Source: Larix kaempferi
Taxonomy: Eukaryota > Streptophyta > Pinopsida > Pinales > Pinaceae
Length of the DNA stretch: 64,000 bases
Direction of reading: 5' to 3'
NCBI GenBank assembly: GCA_027924585.1
Contig: BSBM01000096.1
Coordinates: forward strand, 2,232,001-2,296,000
Shown here: positions 1 through 9,908 of the stretch, piece by piece
Layout: every line of letters begins with the position of its first letter
Numbering within the stretch: the first letter of the stretch is position 1
Translations under genes and position numbers: made by a program
The notes under the pieces: model-generated
The model's input: only the letters and a program-made list of their open reading frames with translations
What the model was told of the DNA's origin: nothing
Databases searched by the model: none

Positions 1-459
1 ATTCTGCCTTGTGCACATCATATGAATCATCATGCCATGATCACATTTTTCACTCTTTCTTCTTGCCATCGGGTCACCCTTAAAAAAAATTGTCAACCTG
101 TTTTCAACTGATGTATCCTTTTGAACAGATTTAATACTCAGGTCAGCTCCTGTCCTTTTGGCATTCAAAATTTTTGAAGATCTTCTAGCAAGCCCGAGCA
201 TTCTTCATCTTTGAACAACTTCACAAGTGCTTCTCCTATGCTTGAATGCTTTGATCAGATCCAAGGCTATATCATCCTTCTTATGATTTATATAACAATA
301 ACAATTCAAATGCCTTACTCCCCCTTACATATGCATATCTTGTTTTATATTACAACCACGATCCTTGGACCTGGTTTGCTTGGAGCAGCCATCATTTACC
401 ATTTTGAGTTCATCCTCCAGTAATAAACTCATGGTGTCTTAAGACCTTTTGAAAAGATC

Positions 460-2060
460 TTAATTTTGGCTTGCCAAATGGCAGCCATCTCCATTTTTGC
501 ACCGATCATCAACTATTTCATTTAGATCTAGCAAGATATTTTTCCTTACCCACACTTTAGAGTGTCCTTGGCTAAGGTTGTTTGTCTTCTGATTTTCAGT
601 TTTTCCTTCGTTATACTTCTTCCATGATTCATGTGTTCTTCTTGCTGATGTATATGATGGGCTCTTTATTTGTTGTCTTCTTGGACTAGTACAAGTTTGT
701 GCCGTATGACCAAATCCACTGCAATTGTAGCATCTCAAGGAGTGGCAATTGGCAGCTATATGTCCAAGTTAATTGCATGCTCAACATCTCACTGCATTCT
801 TTGGACCTCCAAAATTCTCTCTTCCATCTACACAATCTATTGCCTTGTGACCAAAGTTAGAACAAGAAAAACAATAGCCATAAAATCTATATTCATACCT
901 TGGACCTTGTTTCCATCTTGGAATTGTTTCTTTGCTTTGAGGATTTGGCCTAGTTCCTTGATGTGTTCCTGAACAACTACCATCTTGGTTGTCATGAGAT
1001 GCATCCTTGGTTGTCATGAGATGCATCCTTGGTCATTGATGGACCAGCTTCTGGAGTCTTTGGAGACCACTTGTCTTCTTCTAGATTGTTTTCTACCTTT
1101 TTATACCCAAGGCCAGTTTTGTTATGGGGAGACCTTTGGCAATCCAATAATTTATCCAACATGACCGAGCTGCTGTTGAACTTCTCATGATAGATTGTTT
1201 TTTCAATTTTCTTCTTGAGTCCAACAACTTCCATCTCAAGCTCATCATTTTTCTTCTCCTTTTCATCTAACTGATTTTTCAAGACTTCTTCAATTCTCTT
1301 GTACTCATCCAACTGAACCTTCAAGTCAAGATTAGCCCATCTTGTCTCTTCAAGTTCTCTAGGATCCACATCAGTATTTTCTTGTTCATTTCTTAGTTCA
1401 TCCTTCAAACTTTTGACTTCAAGTTTTTTATCTTCTAACTCACTTTGCAAGTCTTTGGTCTTGACCTTCAAGCTCATGAACAGAGCTTTGGTCTCTTCTT
1501 GGTATTTTTCAAATGCTCCCATAATCTTCTTCTTGAGCCTTATGTTGGATTTGACATCCTTATCCAATAGAGTTTTTGCAAATGCCTCTTTGAGTCTTGA
1601 CAACTCATCTTCTTCAATCTTAACTAGAGCAACTTCATTATTTTCAGATTTATTGCAAATGGAAGAGTTCTTACCTTCACTAATGCTTGAAGCTTGAGCC
1701 TTCTTCTCTTCTTGATTTTCATCTTCAGATATCTTGACTCTCTTTTCTTTGTCAATATTCTGAGCCTTCCTTTTGTTCTCACCTTCAAGAGTGCTCCAAA
1801 GATCTCTGGCTGAAGTGTACCTTCCAATATTCAACCTTTCCTTCTTTGATTGAGGCAAGCTCCTCATGATCAACCTTAGTGCCTTTTCATTGCTTTCTTG
1901 TGGGTTTTAGTTGTTGCCCCTTGTACTGATTTCCAGATGTCAACCCCTTGTCCCTGTAAGTAATATTTCATTTTGAAGCTCCAGAATTCATAACTTGATT
2001 CATTGAATAATGGAAGAATTTCCTCCATGGATTTCCTTCACTTGTGTCTACTGATTTCCT
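460..2060 (-). pseudogene. gag pseudogene of family F, copy 1
   Basis: Nucleocapsid/capsid-type gag protein that would package element RNA. The opening (about 2050 down to 1880) matches the copy at 53214 but is frameshifted. The longest open stretch is 992-1873: a UBN2/DUF4219-like segment with a 'YTSARDLWSTLE' motif, then a long charged coiled coil, then a 'CQRSPHNKTGLGYKK' motif typical of plant copia gag. The zinc-knuckle region (460-1000) has CX2CX4HX4C boxes (CFSCSNFGHKAIDC and CYNCSGFGHTAQTC) with a broken box between them. Several frame changes and stops show it is dead. It ends with the 'KVWVRKNILLDLNE' block that is conserved in copy 2. Confidence 0.8.
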
Positions 2061-2090
2061 TCAAGCTTGTTAGGATTCTGCACAAGGCCA

Positions 2091-2102
2091 GCTCTGATAC
2101 CA
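2091..2102 (-). promoter_or_regulatory. Primer binding site, initiator-Met tRNA type
   Basis: On the minus strand this reads TGGTATCAGAGC, the standard complement to the 3' end of plant initiator-Met tRNA. It lies 2 bases from the LTR end (LTR starts at 2105 on the plus strand), exactly as in the second copy at 53140-53151. Confidence 0.9.
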
Positions 2103-2104
2103 AT

Positions 2105-2219
2105 TGTTAGACACAATGCTCACTGAGAGGGGGGGGGGTGAATCAGTGAGCTAGGGCTCAATTCCAAATTCAACTTTTTCTACTAATTATTTCACATTCA
2201 CTTCAGCATCATATTCATC
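2105..2219 (-). repeat. LTR 3'-terminal stump of family F, copy 1
   Basis: On the minus strand it ends ...GTGTCTAACA, as does the 5' LTR at 51283-53137. It aligns with the last ~115 bases of that LTR, including the hairpin with a G10/C9 loop. The remaining ~1.7 kb of LTR is missing: at 2220 the sequence changes to plus-strand copia integrase. Confidence 0.85.
2119..2150. other. Hairpin with homopolymer loop at LTR terminus
   Basis: Inverted arms CTCACTGA and TCAGTGAG enclose a loop containing ten G residues (2129-2138). The same structure, read on the other strand with nine C, is at 53092-53122. Conservation in both copies suggests a structural element of the R/U5 RNA end next to the primer site, though function is inferred. 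Confidence 0.7.
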
Positions 2220-4170
2220 AAGGCGCTCGTAGAGAATCTCTCTGAAAAGAAGATTAAGATCCTGAGGTCAGACAATGGAGGGGAATATACCTTAGGGTAT
2301 TTCAAATATTTTTGTAAGCAAGCAGGGATTAAGAGGGAGCTCACTGTCCCTTATAATCCACAACAGAATGGTGTAGCCGAAAGGAGGAATAGAACGATCA
2401 TAGAAGCAGTAAAGGCTATGATCCACGATCAAGACTTACCCATGCATCTATGGGCAGAAGCTGCCAGAACTGCAGTCTATGTACAGAACAGGATCTCCCA
2501 TAGTGCTCTTGGCGACAAGACCCCTGAAGAGATGTTCATCGGGAAGAAGCCTGAAGTCAGTCATCTGAAGATATTTGGATGTCCGGTGTTCATCCACATT
2601 CCAAAGGAGAAGAGATCGAAACTAGAGCCTTCAGGGAAGAAGGGAATATTTGTGGTGAGCAATCTAAGGCTTACCGCATATACATCCCAGGATTCTGTCA
2701 GATCGAGATTAGTCGGGATGTCACTTTTGATGAAGATACAGCTTTCAACAAGTCCAAGAAGACTCATGAGGATGAAGAGGAGCAGGAGGCTCCCAGAGTT
2801 GCAGAATCAACCAAAGAACCAATTCCAAATGTTGAAGGCGATCCTACTCCAGAGGATCATGACATGGCAGAACCTCAGAGACCTGAGGAGATACCTCATG
2901 AGGAGAATTCTCGAAGGAGAAGACCAGCTTGGGCACGAGAATTGAAACAAGATGCAGGAAGATATGGTGCCACGAAGGAACCAGTAGAGAAAGCAAAAGA
3001 CCAAGGCCATACTCTAGCTATGTAGCCTTGATGTGTAACCTTGTTGAAGAAGAACCTACATGTTTTGAAGATGCAGTAAAGAAGAAGGATTGGTTGGATG
3101 CCATGAATGAAGAATACCAGTCCATCATCAAGAATGATGTTTGGGATGTGGTACCAAGACCGAAGGATAAGTCAGTTGTATCATTAAAATGGATCTTCAA
3201 AACAAAACACTCAGTAGACAGAAGTATTGAAAAGTACAAGGCAAGGTTCGTAGCCAGAGGATTCTCTCAGAAGGAAGGAATTGATTACAAGGAGACCTTT
3301 GCTCCCGTTGCCAGATATACCTCAATTAGAACCATCCTTGCCATGGCAGCTAAGATGAAATGGAAGTTACATCAGATGGATGTAAAGACGGCTTTCCTGA
3401 ATGGAAAGATAGAAGAGGAAATATACATCGAACAACCAGAAGGATTCGAAACAGAAAATAGAAAGACACATGTATGCAAACTGAAGAAAGCATTGCATGG
3501 GTTGAAGCAAGCACCCAGAGCATGGTATGGAAGAATTGATAGCTTCCTGATGAGCTTGGGCTTTACCAAGAGTAAAGCAGATTCAAATCTTTACTATAAG
3601 ATCATGAATGATGAACCTATGATATTACTATTGTAAGTGGATGATTTGTTCCTAAGAGGAGAAGACAAGCCCATCACTGAATGTAAGAAGAAGCTTGCCG
3701 TAGAATTTGAGATGAAAGACCTTGGGATGATGCATTACTTTCTAGGTCTTGAAGTATGGCAGTTTCTAGATGAGATTTTCTTGAGTCAAGGAAAATACAC
3801 AGTTGAGATCCTATAGAGATTTGGGATGTTGGATTGTAAGGCCATGACTACTCTGATGGTGACAAATTTGAAGCTCCTGAATGATGCTTCATCAGAGATA
3901 GTGGATGTCACGATGTACAGACAGATTATTGGGCAATTGATGTACTTGACCAATACCAGACCAGACATATGTTTTACTGTGAACACCTTGAGTCATATAT
4001 GGTGGAGCCCAAAAATGTTCACCTGATTGCAGCAAAACATGTGATGAGGTACCTAAAAGGTACGATAGACTTTGGACTCAGATATGCTTCTGATAGTGAG
4101 TTCAAAATGTACGGATATACAGACTCGGATTGGGCTGGAAGTGTCGAAGATAGAAAAAGCACTTCATGAT
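2220..4170 (+). pseudogene. Ty1/copia pol remnant (integrase to RNase H)
   Basis: Polyprotein fragment whose enzymes would copy element RNA and insert the DNA. The order integrase, reverse transcriptase, RNase H is diagnostic of copia. Integrase starts inside the core: SDNGGEY carries the second catalytic Asp and NGVAERRNRTI the Glu; the first Asp lies before the break. A frameshift sits near 2657, another near 3000. Reverse transcriptase runs 3020-3815 (KARFVARGFSQKEGIDY, MDVKTAFLNG, LHGLKQAPRAWY). The catalytic YVDD is destroyed: its Tyr codon is TAA at 3634-3636, followed by VDD. A further stop lies at 3814-3816 and a frameshift near 4020. RNase H begins (YTDSDWAG, 4117-4140) and ends just after 'EDRKSTS' at a stop. 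No LTR or primer site remains, so family membership within copia is open. Confidence 0.93.
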
Positions 4171-4179
4171 GTTGCACTT

Positions 4180-4646
4180 CACGATGTTACTTTAAGAGAT
4201 AACATCCAACATGAGGTTCGCCTTTGGGAACCTAAATCCTTGGAGCATGCATTTAGGGTGGCAAGAAAAGTTGAAAACAAAATTATGGCAACAAGGAAGT
4301 CTACCACATACAACTATAAAGAAGGAAGTGTGGTCTCGAGTCATCCACTACCTATAAGGTTGACACCACAACAACTAGAGGAAAAAAGAGCAAAAGGACT
4401 TTGTTATAGTTGTGATAGCAAATACAGTAAGGGTCACAAGTGCACTGAGAAGAAACTATTTTACATAGATTGTGAAGTAGAGGAAGAAAATGAACAAGAA
4501 GCACCAAAAGAACAGGAATTGTCTCAAGATGAAGAAATAGAGGATACTACTTCTGAAGAGATTACTCCCATCATATCCTATCATGCATTGGCTGGAATTA
4601 GCACTCAAACTCTCAAGATCGAAGGATATATCAAAAAGAAAAGGTA
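4180..4646 (+). pseudogene. Chromovirus gag C-terminus
   Basis: C-terminal part of gag. It holds the block 'EHAFRVARKVENKI', then 'PIRLTPQQLEEKRAKGLCY', then one zinc knuckle of the form CX2CX4-5HXC (CYSCDSKYSKGHKC) as in plant chromoviruses, followed by an acidic linker. The frame closes at 4645-4647; the protease follows in another frame, so a small indel has split a polyprotein that is normally continuous. The N-terminal two thirds of gag are absent. Confidence 0.85.
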
Positions 4647-5111
4647 ATGCTGTTGATTGATTCTGGTAGTACTCATAATTTCATTCACTATAAATTGGTC
4701 AAGGTTCTCAATTGCTTTGTATATCCAGCACTGGAGTTTGAAGTAATGATTGCAGATGGAGGAAGTATAAATTGCTCAAGAAAATTCCATAATATCAATC
4801 TCACTGTGGGAGAATATGTATTGAATAGTCCAATGATTGCTATTCCAATGGAGGGTGCTTATGTTGTCTTAGGAGTTCAATGGTTACAATAATTGGGAAC
4901 AATGGATTTTAATTTTCAGAAGCTTTTCATGAAATTTTTATGGGAAGGAAAATAATATGAGTTAAATGGTATCACAGGGAAACCAAGTAAGGTGATAAGC
5001 CCTAATGGTATGACAAAATTGATAAAAAATGGACATCAAGGTATAATTGCACAATTATGCTCATTAGATGTTCAAACATCTAAGTCTCCTATTTCCCTAG
5101 ATCTCTAAAAG
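4647..5111 (+). pseudogene. Chromovirus protease and protease-RT linker
   Basis: Aspartic protease that would cut the gag-pol polyprotein. The active-site motif is LIDSGSTHNFI, and the conserved 'VVLGVQWLQ' block ends the protease fold at about 4890. In-frame stops at 4890-4892, near 4953 and near 5106 lie between protease and reverse transcriptase, so the polyprotein is dead although the residues around each stop remain recognisable in one frame. Confidence 0.85.
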
Positions 5112-6506
5112 GTGATTAATAAGCATTTCAAGGTATTTGAAGATATTCCAAAAGGTCTTCCACCTGTTCAAGATTTGGATCATGCTATTCACTTAATTCC
5201 AGGAAGTGTTCCTCCTAACATCAGACCTTACAGATACTCCTATGGACAGAAGAGTGAAATTGAGTGTATGGTTGAAGAAATGTTAGAGGTCGACATAATT
5301 AGGCCTAGCCAAAGTTCTTACTTTGCACCAGTGGTAATGGTGCACAAGTCGAATGGATCATGGCGTATGTGTCCAGATTATAGAGAGCTCAAAAAGATCA
5401 CCATTAAAGATAAATTTCCTATTCCTGTCATTGATGAATTGTTAGATGAATTACATGGAGTAGTTTTCTTCACAAAGTTGGATCTCCGTTCTGGATATCA
5501 TCAAATTAGAATGAAGGAGGAAGACATTCCAAAAACAACATTCATAACTCATGAAGGTCATTATGAATATTTGGTCATGCCATTTGGTCTCACGAATGCA
5601 CCTTCCACATTTCAAGGTTTGATGAATTCTATTTTCAAGCCTTTACTTAGAAAATTTTTGCTAGTATTCTTTGATGATATACTAATCTATAGCAAGTCTT
5701 GGGAAGAACATGTTGACATGGTACTAAAACTACTAAAGGAGAAACAACTATATGCAAAACCTTCCAAATGTTTCTTTGGGTTAAAGGAGGTAGAATATTT
5801 GGGTCATATTGTATCTCAGGAAGGTGTCAGGGTAGACCCCAACAAAATTAAATCCATGATGGACTGGCCGATTTTCAAAACCCTGCAGAATCTTCAAGGA
5901 TTCTTAGGACTGACAGGGTACTACCGCAAGTTTGTTCAGAACTATGGAAGAATAACAACACCTCTAACAACATTACTGAAGAAAGATGCATTTTCTTGGA
6001 CTCCAGAGGCAACTCAAGCTTTTGTACAACTTAAGGAGGCTATGTGCAAAGCTCCTGTTTTGGCCACACCAGATTTCACAAAAACATTTATTGTGGAATG
6101 TGATGCTTCAGGAAATGGCATTGGCGTTGTTCTAATGCAAGAAGGACACCGGTTTGCTTTCACAAGTCATCCAATCAAGGGAAAGCACTTACAGAAGCCC
6201 ATTTATGAGAAGGAAATGTTGGCAATTCTACATGCTCTTAAGAAATGGCGTCCCTACCTAATAGGTAGGCACTTCAAGGTCAAAACAGATCATGATAGTC
6301 TTAAATACTTCTTAGAACAAAGATTATCTTCGGAAGAGCAACAAAAATGGGTAACCAAGATGTTGGGATATGACTTTGAAATCATCTATCGAAAAGGGAA
6401 ACATAATGTGGTGGCAGATGCACTTTCCAGAAAAGATGAAGATGTCGGGGCATTACTTTGTGCAATTTCCATTCTACAACCCGATTGGATAGTAGAAGCT
6501 AGGGAA
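5112..6506 (+). pseudogene. Chromovirus reverse transcriptase and RNase H
   Basis: About 465 codons stay open, the longest open coding stretch in the window. Reverse transcriptase motifs include KLDLRSGYHQIRM (first catalytic Asp), LVMPFGLTNAPSTFQ and LVFFDDILIYS (catalytic Asp pair, FFDD). RNase H follows with CDASGNGIGVVLMQ, YEKEMLAI, FKVKTDHDSLKYF and ends near VVADALSRK, keeping the usual acidic residues. It closes with a stop at 6507-6509, which interrupts the link to integrase. Its good preservation compared with the rest of the element suggests either a relatively young insertion or chance sparing. Confidence 0.93.
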
Positions 6507-6509
6507 TAA

Positions 6510-7003
6510 TGGAAAAATAACCTATTTGTGTGGACGCTCATTCAAAAGCTACAGGACGATCCCAGTGTATCAGATACTTTTGTGTGGAAAAATGATTCAC
6601 TATGGTATAAGGATTGCTTATATTTATGCAAAGACTCCCAACTAAAACAAAAGGTTCTCTCAGAATTACACACCTCTCCTATAGGTGGGCACTCCGGATT
6701 CCTGAAAACTTACCACAGGGTCAAGAAGGAATTTTTTTGGGAAGGTCTTAAATCCGATGTTCAAAGGTTCGTGGCCAAATGCTTGGTTTGCCAACAGAAT
6801 AAGGTGGAAACAGTTAAGACCCCAGGACTTCTACAACCATTAGACATACCTTGCTAGCGCTGGGAGAAGTCTTAATGGATTTTATCACAGGTCTACCCAA
6901 GTCAGAAGGAAGGAATGTTATTATGGTGGTTGTTGATAGACTCACGAAGTATGCACATTTTTGTGCACTCTCTCACCCTTTTAATGCAAGTACAATAGCC
7001 GCA
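6510..7003 (+). pseudogene. Chromovirus integrase, N-terminal part
   Basis: Holds the zinc-binding HHCC region (LHTSPIGGHSGF ... CLVCQQNK) and the start of the catalytic core with the first Asp in LMDFITGLPKSEG, then VVVDRLTKYAHF. A stop and frame change occur at about 6855. The coding sequence is broken at 7004 by the insertion of a DNA element and resumes at 8700. Confidence 0.88.
6996..7003. repeat. Left 8 bp target duplication of hAT-like element
   Basis: TAGCCGCA, matching TAGCTGCA at 8700-8707 in seven of eight positions. Removing the insert and one copy restores the reading across the integrase. Confidence 0.7.
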
Positions 7004-7022
7004 CCCCCACGAATCGATCCCA

Positions 7023-7087
7023 ATTTGCGATCCGGAAGGAATCGATGAGGAATCGATTCCGGAATCGCGATTCCTCATCGATTCCTC
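7023..7087. repeat. Palindromic GAATCGATTCC repeats with an 18 bp stem
   Basis: At about 7035-7083 the arms GGAATCGATGAGGAATCG and CGATTCCTCATCGATTCC are perfect complements separated by 12 bases. More ClaI-centred units (ATCGAT) follow to 7205. Such palindromic subterminal motifs are common transposase binding sites in hAT elements; this role is inferred. Confidence 0.7.
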
Positions 7088-7439
7088 CCGGAATCGATTT
7101 CGTAATTCGCGCTTCCTTGGAGAAAAAACGCTCCCTGGAATTTTGGGAATCGATCCGGAATCGCTCCGGAATCTACGCTTCCGGATCGATTCCTCATCGA
7201 TTCTTGAGCGATCCCGGGCAAAAAAATCGCTCCCGAAAACGCTTCCTGAGCGATTCCTTGATTTTTTTTTTCTTTCCGAGATTGGCTAGGGTTAATTTGG
7301 GCAAATAAAGTCTATTGGACTCCATTTGGACTCATTCTATGCCCTCAATGGTAAACAGTTTGATGTGCCCCCCATGGTAAACCATTTAAAACTTTGATGT
7401 GCCCCAGGTTGGCGAAGAGTAGTTTCACAGATGATAAAT

Positions 7440-7600
7440 GCATTTTCTGCCCCAAGATGAAGCTGTCAAATGCATTCTTTGGGAGTGCTGGTTTTCTTGT
7501 CAATGTTGGAAATTAGCACAGCAGAGGTTCTCTGAAATGATCCAGGGTACCATTCATTGGAGAGCAGTTATTCTTGGGGACTAACTCTTTCATCAGTCAC
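7440..7600 (+). pseudogene. Possible LINE C-terminal zinc-binding (zf-RVT-like) fragment
   Basis: With one frameshift near 7452 the plus strand encodes DKCIFCP, then QDEAVKCILWECWFSCQC, then WKLAQQRFSEM. The spaced Cys pairs followed by 'ILWECW' resemble the zinc-binding tail found after reverse transcriptase in plant L1-type LINEs. It is short and lies inside the DNA element, so it is either captured sequence or an older host remnant. Identity is uncertain. Confidence 0.35.
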
Positions 7601-8699
7601 CTTATCAAGGCTTGTGGCATTGTATCCATATTGCTGTTATGTTCTTTTTATGGAAATGGTGCTGTAAGTGTGTTTTTGAGGACTCTAGTGGCACTGTTCT
7701 TCCTTTTAAGGGCTATGGATGGATGAGCTTTGTGCCCAACTCGAGGGTGAAGGGTTTTTGCTCATTAGAGATGAAAAAAGTGAATTGATAACTCCATATT
7801 CAGAATTTATTGTAGCTGTAACTGCAATAAGATAGCTACTACAATGTCTGTATATTCTTATCTTTTTTTGTACAGATTTTGTTCTCCTTGTACATAACTG
7901 TTTTATGAGTAAAATAAGAAGTATATTTGAAAAAAAACACTTTTACAGGAGTTTCAAAAAGGTCTATCCCATTGTCTGTCAACCCTGGCCTTGGGTTTAC
8001 CTTCACATCATATATCAGACAATGACATTATAGAAATTGGACGAATAAATAAGGAAAATTTGGCAGTACACTGGTAAAGGGGCCTTTTCAGAAGCACCTT
8101 TGCAATATCAATAAAGTTCATATTCTATTCAGAAGGGATAAAAGTATAAAATAGAAAACCGTTTGCATGTTAATTTTAATCAAATTCTAATTAATACAGT
8201 TTGGTTATATGAGAAAAATGGTATTGACATATGAGGGTCAAATACATGCAACATTGTCTTAAAGTCGATGCCATCAGCTACACATTTGTACTTCCCTTAC
8301 AAAAATTCAACTTCTGTTACAAAAATTCAATCATAGAGTTTGTTTGATAAAGTAAATCTAAACAATAACTTAATATCTTTGCAAGTTTGATATTGGATTT
8401 AAAGACATCACTGCAAATGGTCATTGACATAGCTATGTCATTCCAGAAAATTTTCTGAGATGTCCTAGATGATTGATGTTATATCAATGTGTACTAAATG
8501 GTTATATGAATATCTATGTTTTGATGTTTTCTATAGCTAATTTGGCATAATACATGTTTTTTTTAATTTATATGCATCAAAATATATATTATATAAAAAA
8601 CGCTCCCGAAATGCTCCCGACACGGAAGCTTTTGAAAATTTCGCTTTTCGCTCCCGCTCCCGTTCCCTGCTCCCCGCTTCGCTCCCGCTCCCAACAGCG

Positions 8700-9614
8700 T
8701 AGCTGCAGCTTTTCTGGAAACAGTTCAGAAGTTACATGGAAATCTGAAGATTATTGTAAGCGATAGAGATCCAATTTTCACTGGAAAATTTTGGACTGAA
8801 TTATTTTCTTGTTTGGGTACCCAATTGGCTCAGTTCATCTTATCATCCTCAATTTGATGGGCAAACTGAGATAGTGAACAAATGTTTGGAAGGCTATCTT
8901 CGTTGCTTTGCATCTGATAAACAAACACAGTGGGTGAAATGGTTATCTTTGGCAGAATGGTGGTACAATACTTCCTTCCATACATCACAAAAATGTATCC
9001 ATTTATGGCACTTTATGGGTACCAGCGTCCATTTATCACATCTACGTTAAAGGGAAAATCTAAAGTTCAAGCCGTGGAAGATCACATAGAGCACCAACAA
9101 GAAGTTCTCCAGATACTTAAGGACAACCTAAGCTATGTCACAAAACAGGATGAAACAACAAGCTGATCAACATCCGAGTGAAAGGAGTTTCGAAGAAGGG
9201 GATTGGGTATTTCTAAGGTTACAACCTTACAAGCAGATGTCCCTCAAGCAACTAAATAAGGACAATAAATTAGCACCCAAGTATTATGGTCCTTATAAGG
9301 TGTTGCAGAAGTTTGGTAGTATGGCTTACAAATTGGAGCTTCATTCATCTTTAAGAGTGCATCCAGTTTTCCATGTTTCTTGCTTAAAGAAGGTAATAGG
9401 AGACAAGATCCCAATTCAGACAATCTTGCCCGAGCTTGATGAAGAAGGAAGAGTCATATTGAAACCTAAACAAATCACTGAAACAAGGACCAAACAACTA
9501 CGAAATCGGGCTATTACGGAGTCCCTCATCAAATGGAAGAACCTGCCAGTGGAAGATTCGACATGGGAAGATGAGTCCTTCATACAGAAGCATCCACAAC
9601 TAATCAAGCGTTGA
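8700..9614 (+). pseudogene. Chromovirus integrase C-terminal half and chromodomain
   Basis: Integrase resumes after the insertion with AAFLETVQKLHGN and IVSDRDPIFTGKFW (second catalytic Asp), then HPQFDGQTEIVNKCLEGYL (catalytic Glu). Frameshifts occur near 8825 and 9130. The last 159 codons (9135-9614) hold the GPY/F-type segment (APKYYGPYKVLQKFGSMAY) and a chromodomain with 'ITESLIKWKNLPVEDSTWED'. In this group the chromodomain is thought to steer integration by reading histone marks. It ends in a proper stop just before the polypurine tract. Confidence 0.9.
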
Positions 9615-9630
9615 GGACAACACTTGTCTC

Positions 9631-9643
9631 AAGGGGAGGGGCA
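9631..9643 (+). promoter_or_regulatory. Polypurine tract of chromovirus
   Basis: AAGGGGAGGGGCA directly before the LTR start TGTTAAGCCC at 9644. This is the primer for plus-strand DNA synthesis in LTR elements. Confidence 0.85.
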
Positions 9644-9908
9644 TGTTAAGCCCTAAATATTGGCACATTACCCCCTCTATTATGGTGCATTACATATTAT
9701 TGATGTCGGCTTGTGTTTATTAGTGGGTCTATTAGTTGTTATTGTACCCCTTTGTCTCCTATATATAGGAAGGAGACCTTTTCATTGTAGTCATCATTGT
9801 ATCTTGTCTTGTCTTATGTACATTGTGTAAGGAGGTTCCTCGCTCGAAGAGGATTGTTATTCATCTCAGTTCTTCATTATTAAGGCCTTGATTACTTTCT
9901 TTTGGTCT
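9644..9908 (+). repeat. Chromovirus 3' LTR, left part
   Basis: Starts TGTTAAGCCC. A TATA box (TATATATAGG, 9760-9769) lies about 115 bases in. The LTR is cut at 9908 by element A and resumes at 31097, ending ...GCATAACA at 31141, giving about 310 bp with short TGTTA/TAACA terminal repeats. No second LTR is present because the 5' end is lost. Confidence 0.85.
9904..9908. repeat. Left target duplication of element A (GGTCT)
   Basis: GGTCT here is repeated exactly at 31092-31096, immediately after the far LTR end. This pairs two LTRs 17 kb apart as one insertion. Confidence 0.9.

Larger units (their letters stand above)
1..2219 (-). mobile_element. Truncated gag-only copia-like LTR element (family F, copy 1)
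   Basis: Read on the minus strand, this is the LTR end, primer site, gag and start of the 3' untranslated region of the same family found more completely at 51283-59421. The right boundary is an LTR stump (2105-2219) that stops abruptly against a plus-strand copia integrase; the left end runs off the window. Matching landmarks to the second copy are the initiator-Met primer site, the gag opening, the coiled-coil gag middle, three zinc knuckles and a shared downstream block. No protease, integrase or reverse transcriptase is seen between gag and the window edge. Confidence 0.85.
7004..8699. mobile_element. hAT-like DNA element inserted in chromovirus integrase
   Basis: A 1696 bp block unrelated to retroelement coding sequence sits between the two halves of integrase. 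The 8 bp flanking duplication (TAGCYGCA) points to the hAT superfamily. Both ends are rich in short subterminal motifs: GGAATCGATTCC-type units on the left (7010-7260) and CGCTCCCG units at both ends. Terminal inverted repeats are weak, so the class is inferred from the duplication and subterminal repeats. No transposase is recognisable. An internal segment at 7440-7600 looks like a LINE zinc-binding tail. Confidence 0.65.
4171..9908 (+). mobile_element. 5'-truncated chromodomain Ty3/gypsy element (chromovirus, Reina-like)
   Basis: Contains the end of gag, protease, reverse transcriptase, RNase H, integrase and chromodomain in that order, then a polypurine tract and a 3' LTR. The 5' LTR and most of gag are missing; the copia pol remnant abuts it near 4171-4185. 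The element continues at 31097-31141, because element A inserted into its 3' LTR. Very short LTRs (~310 bp) and a C-terminal chromodomain are typical of the Reina group; the lineage assignment is inference, membership of the chromoviruses is firm. Confidence 0.9.
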
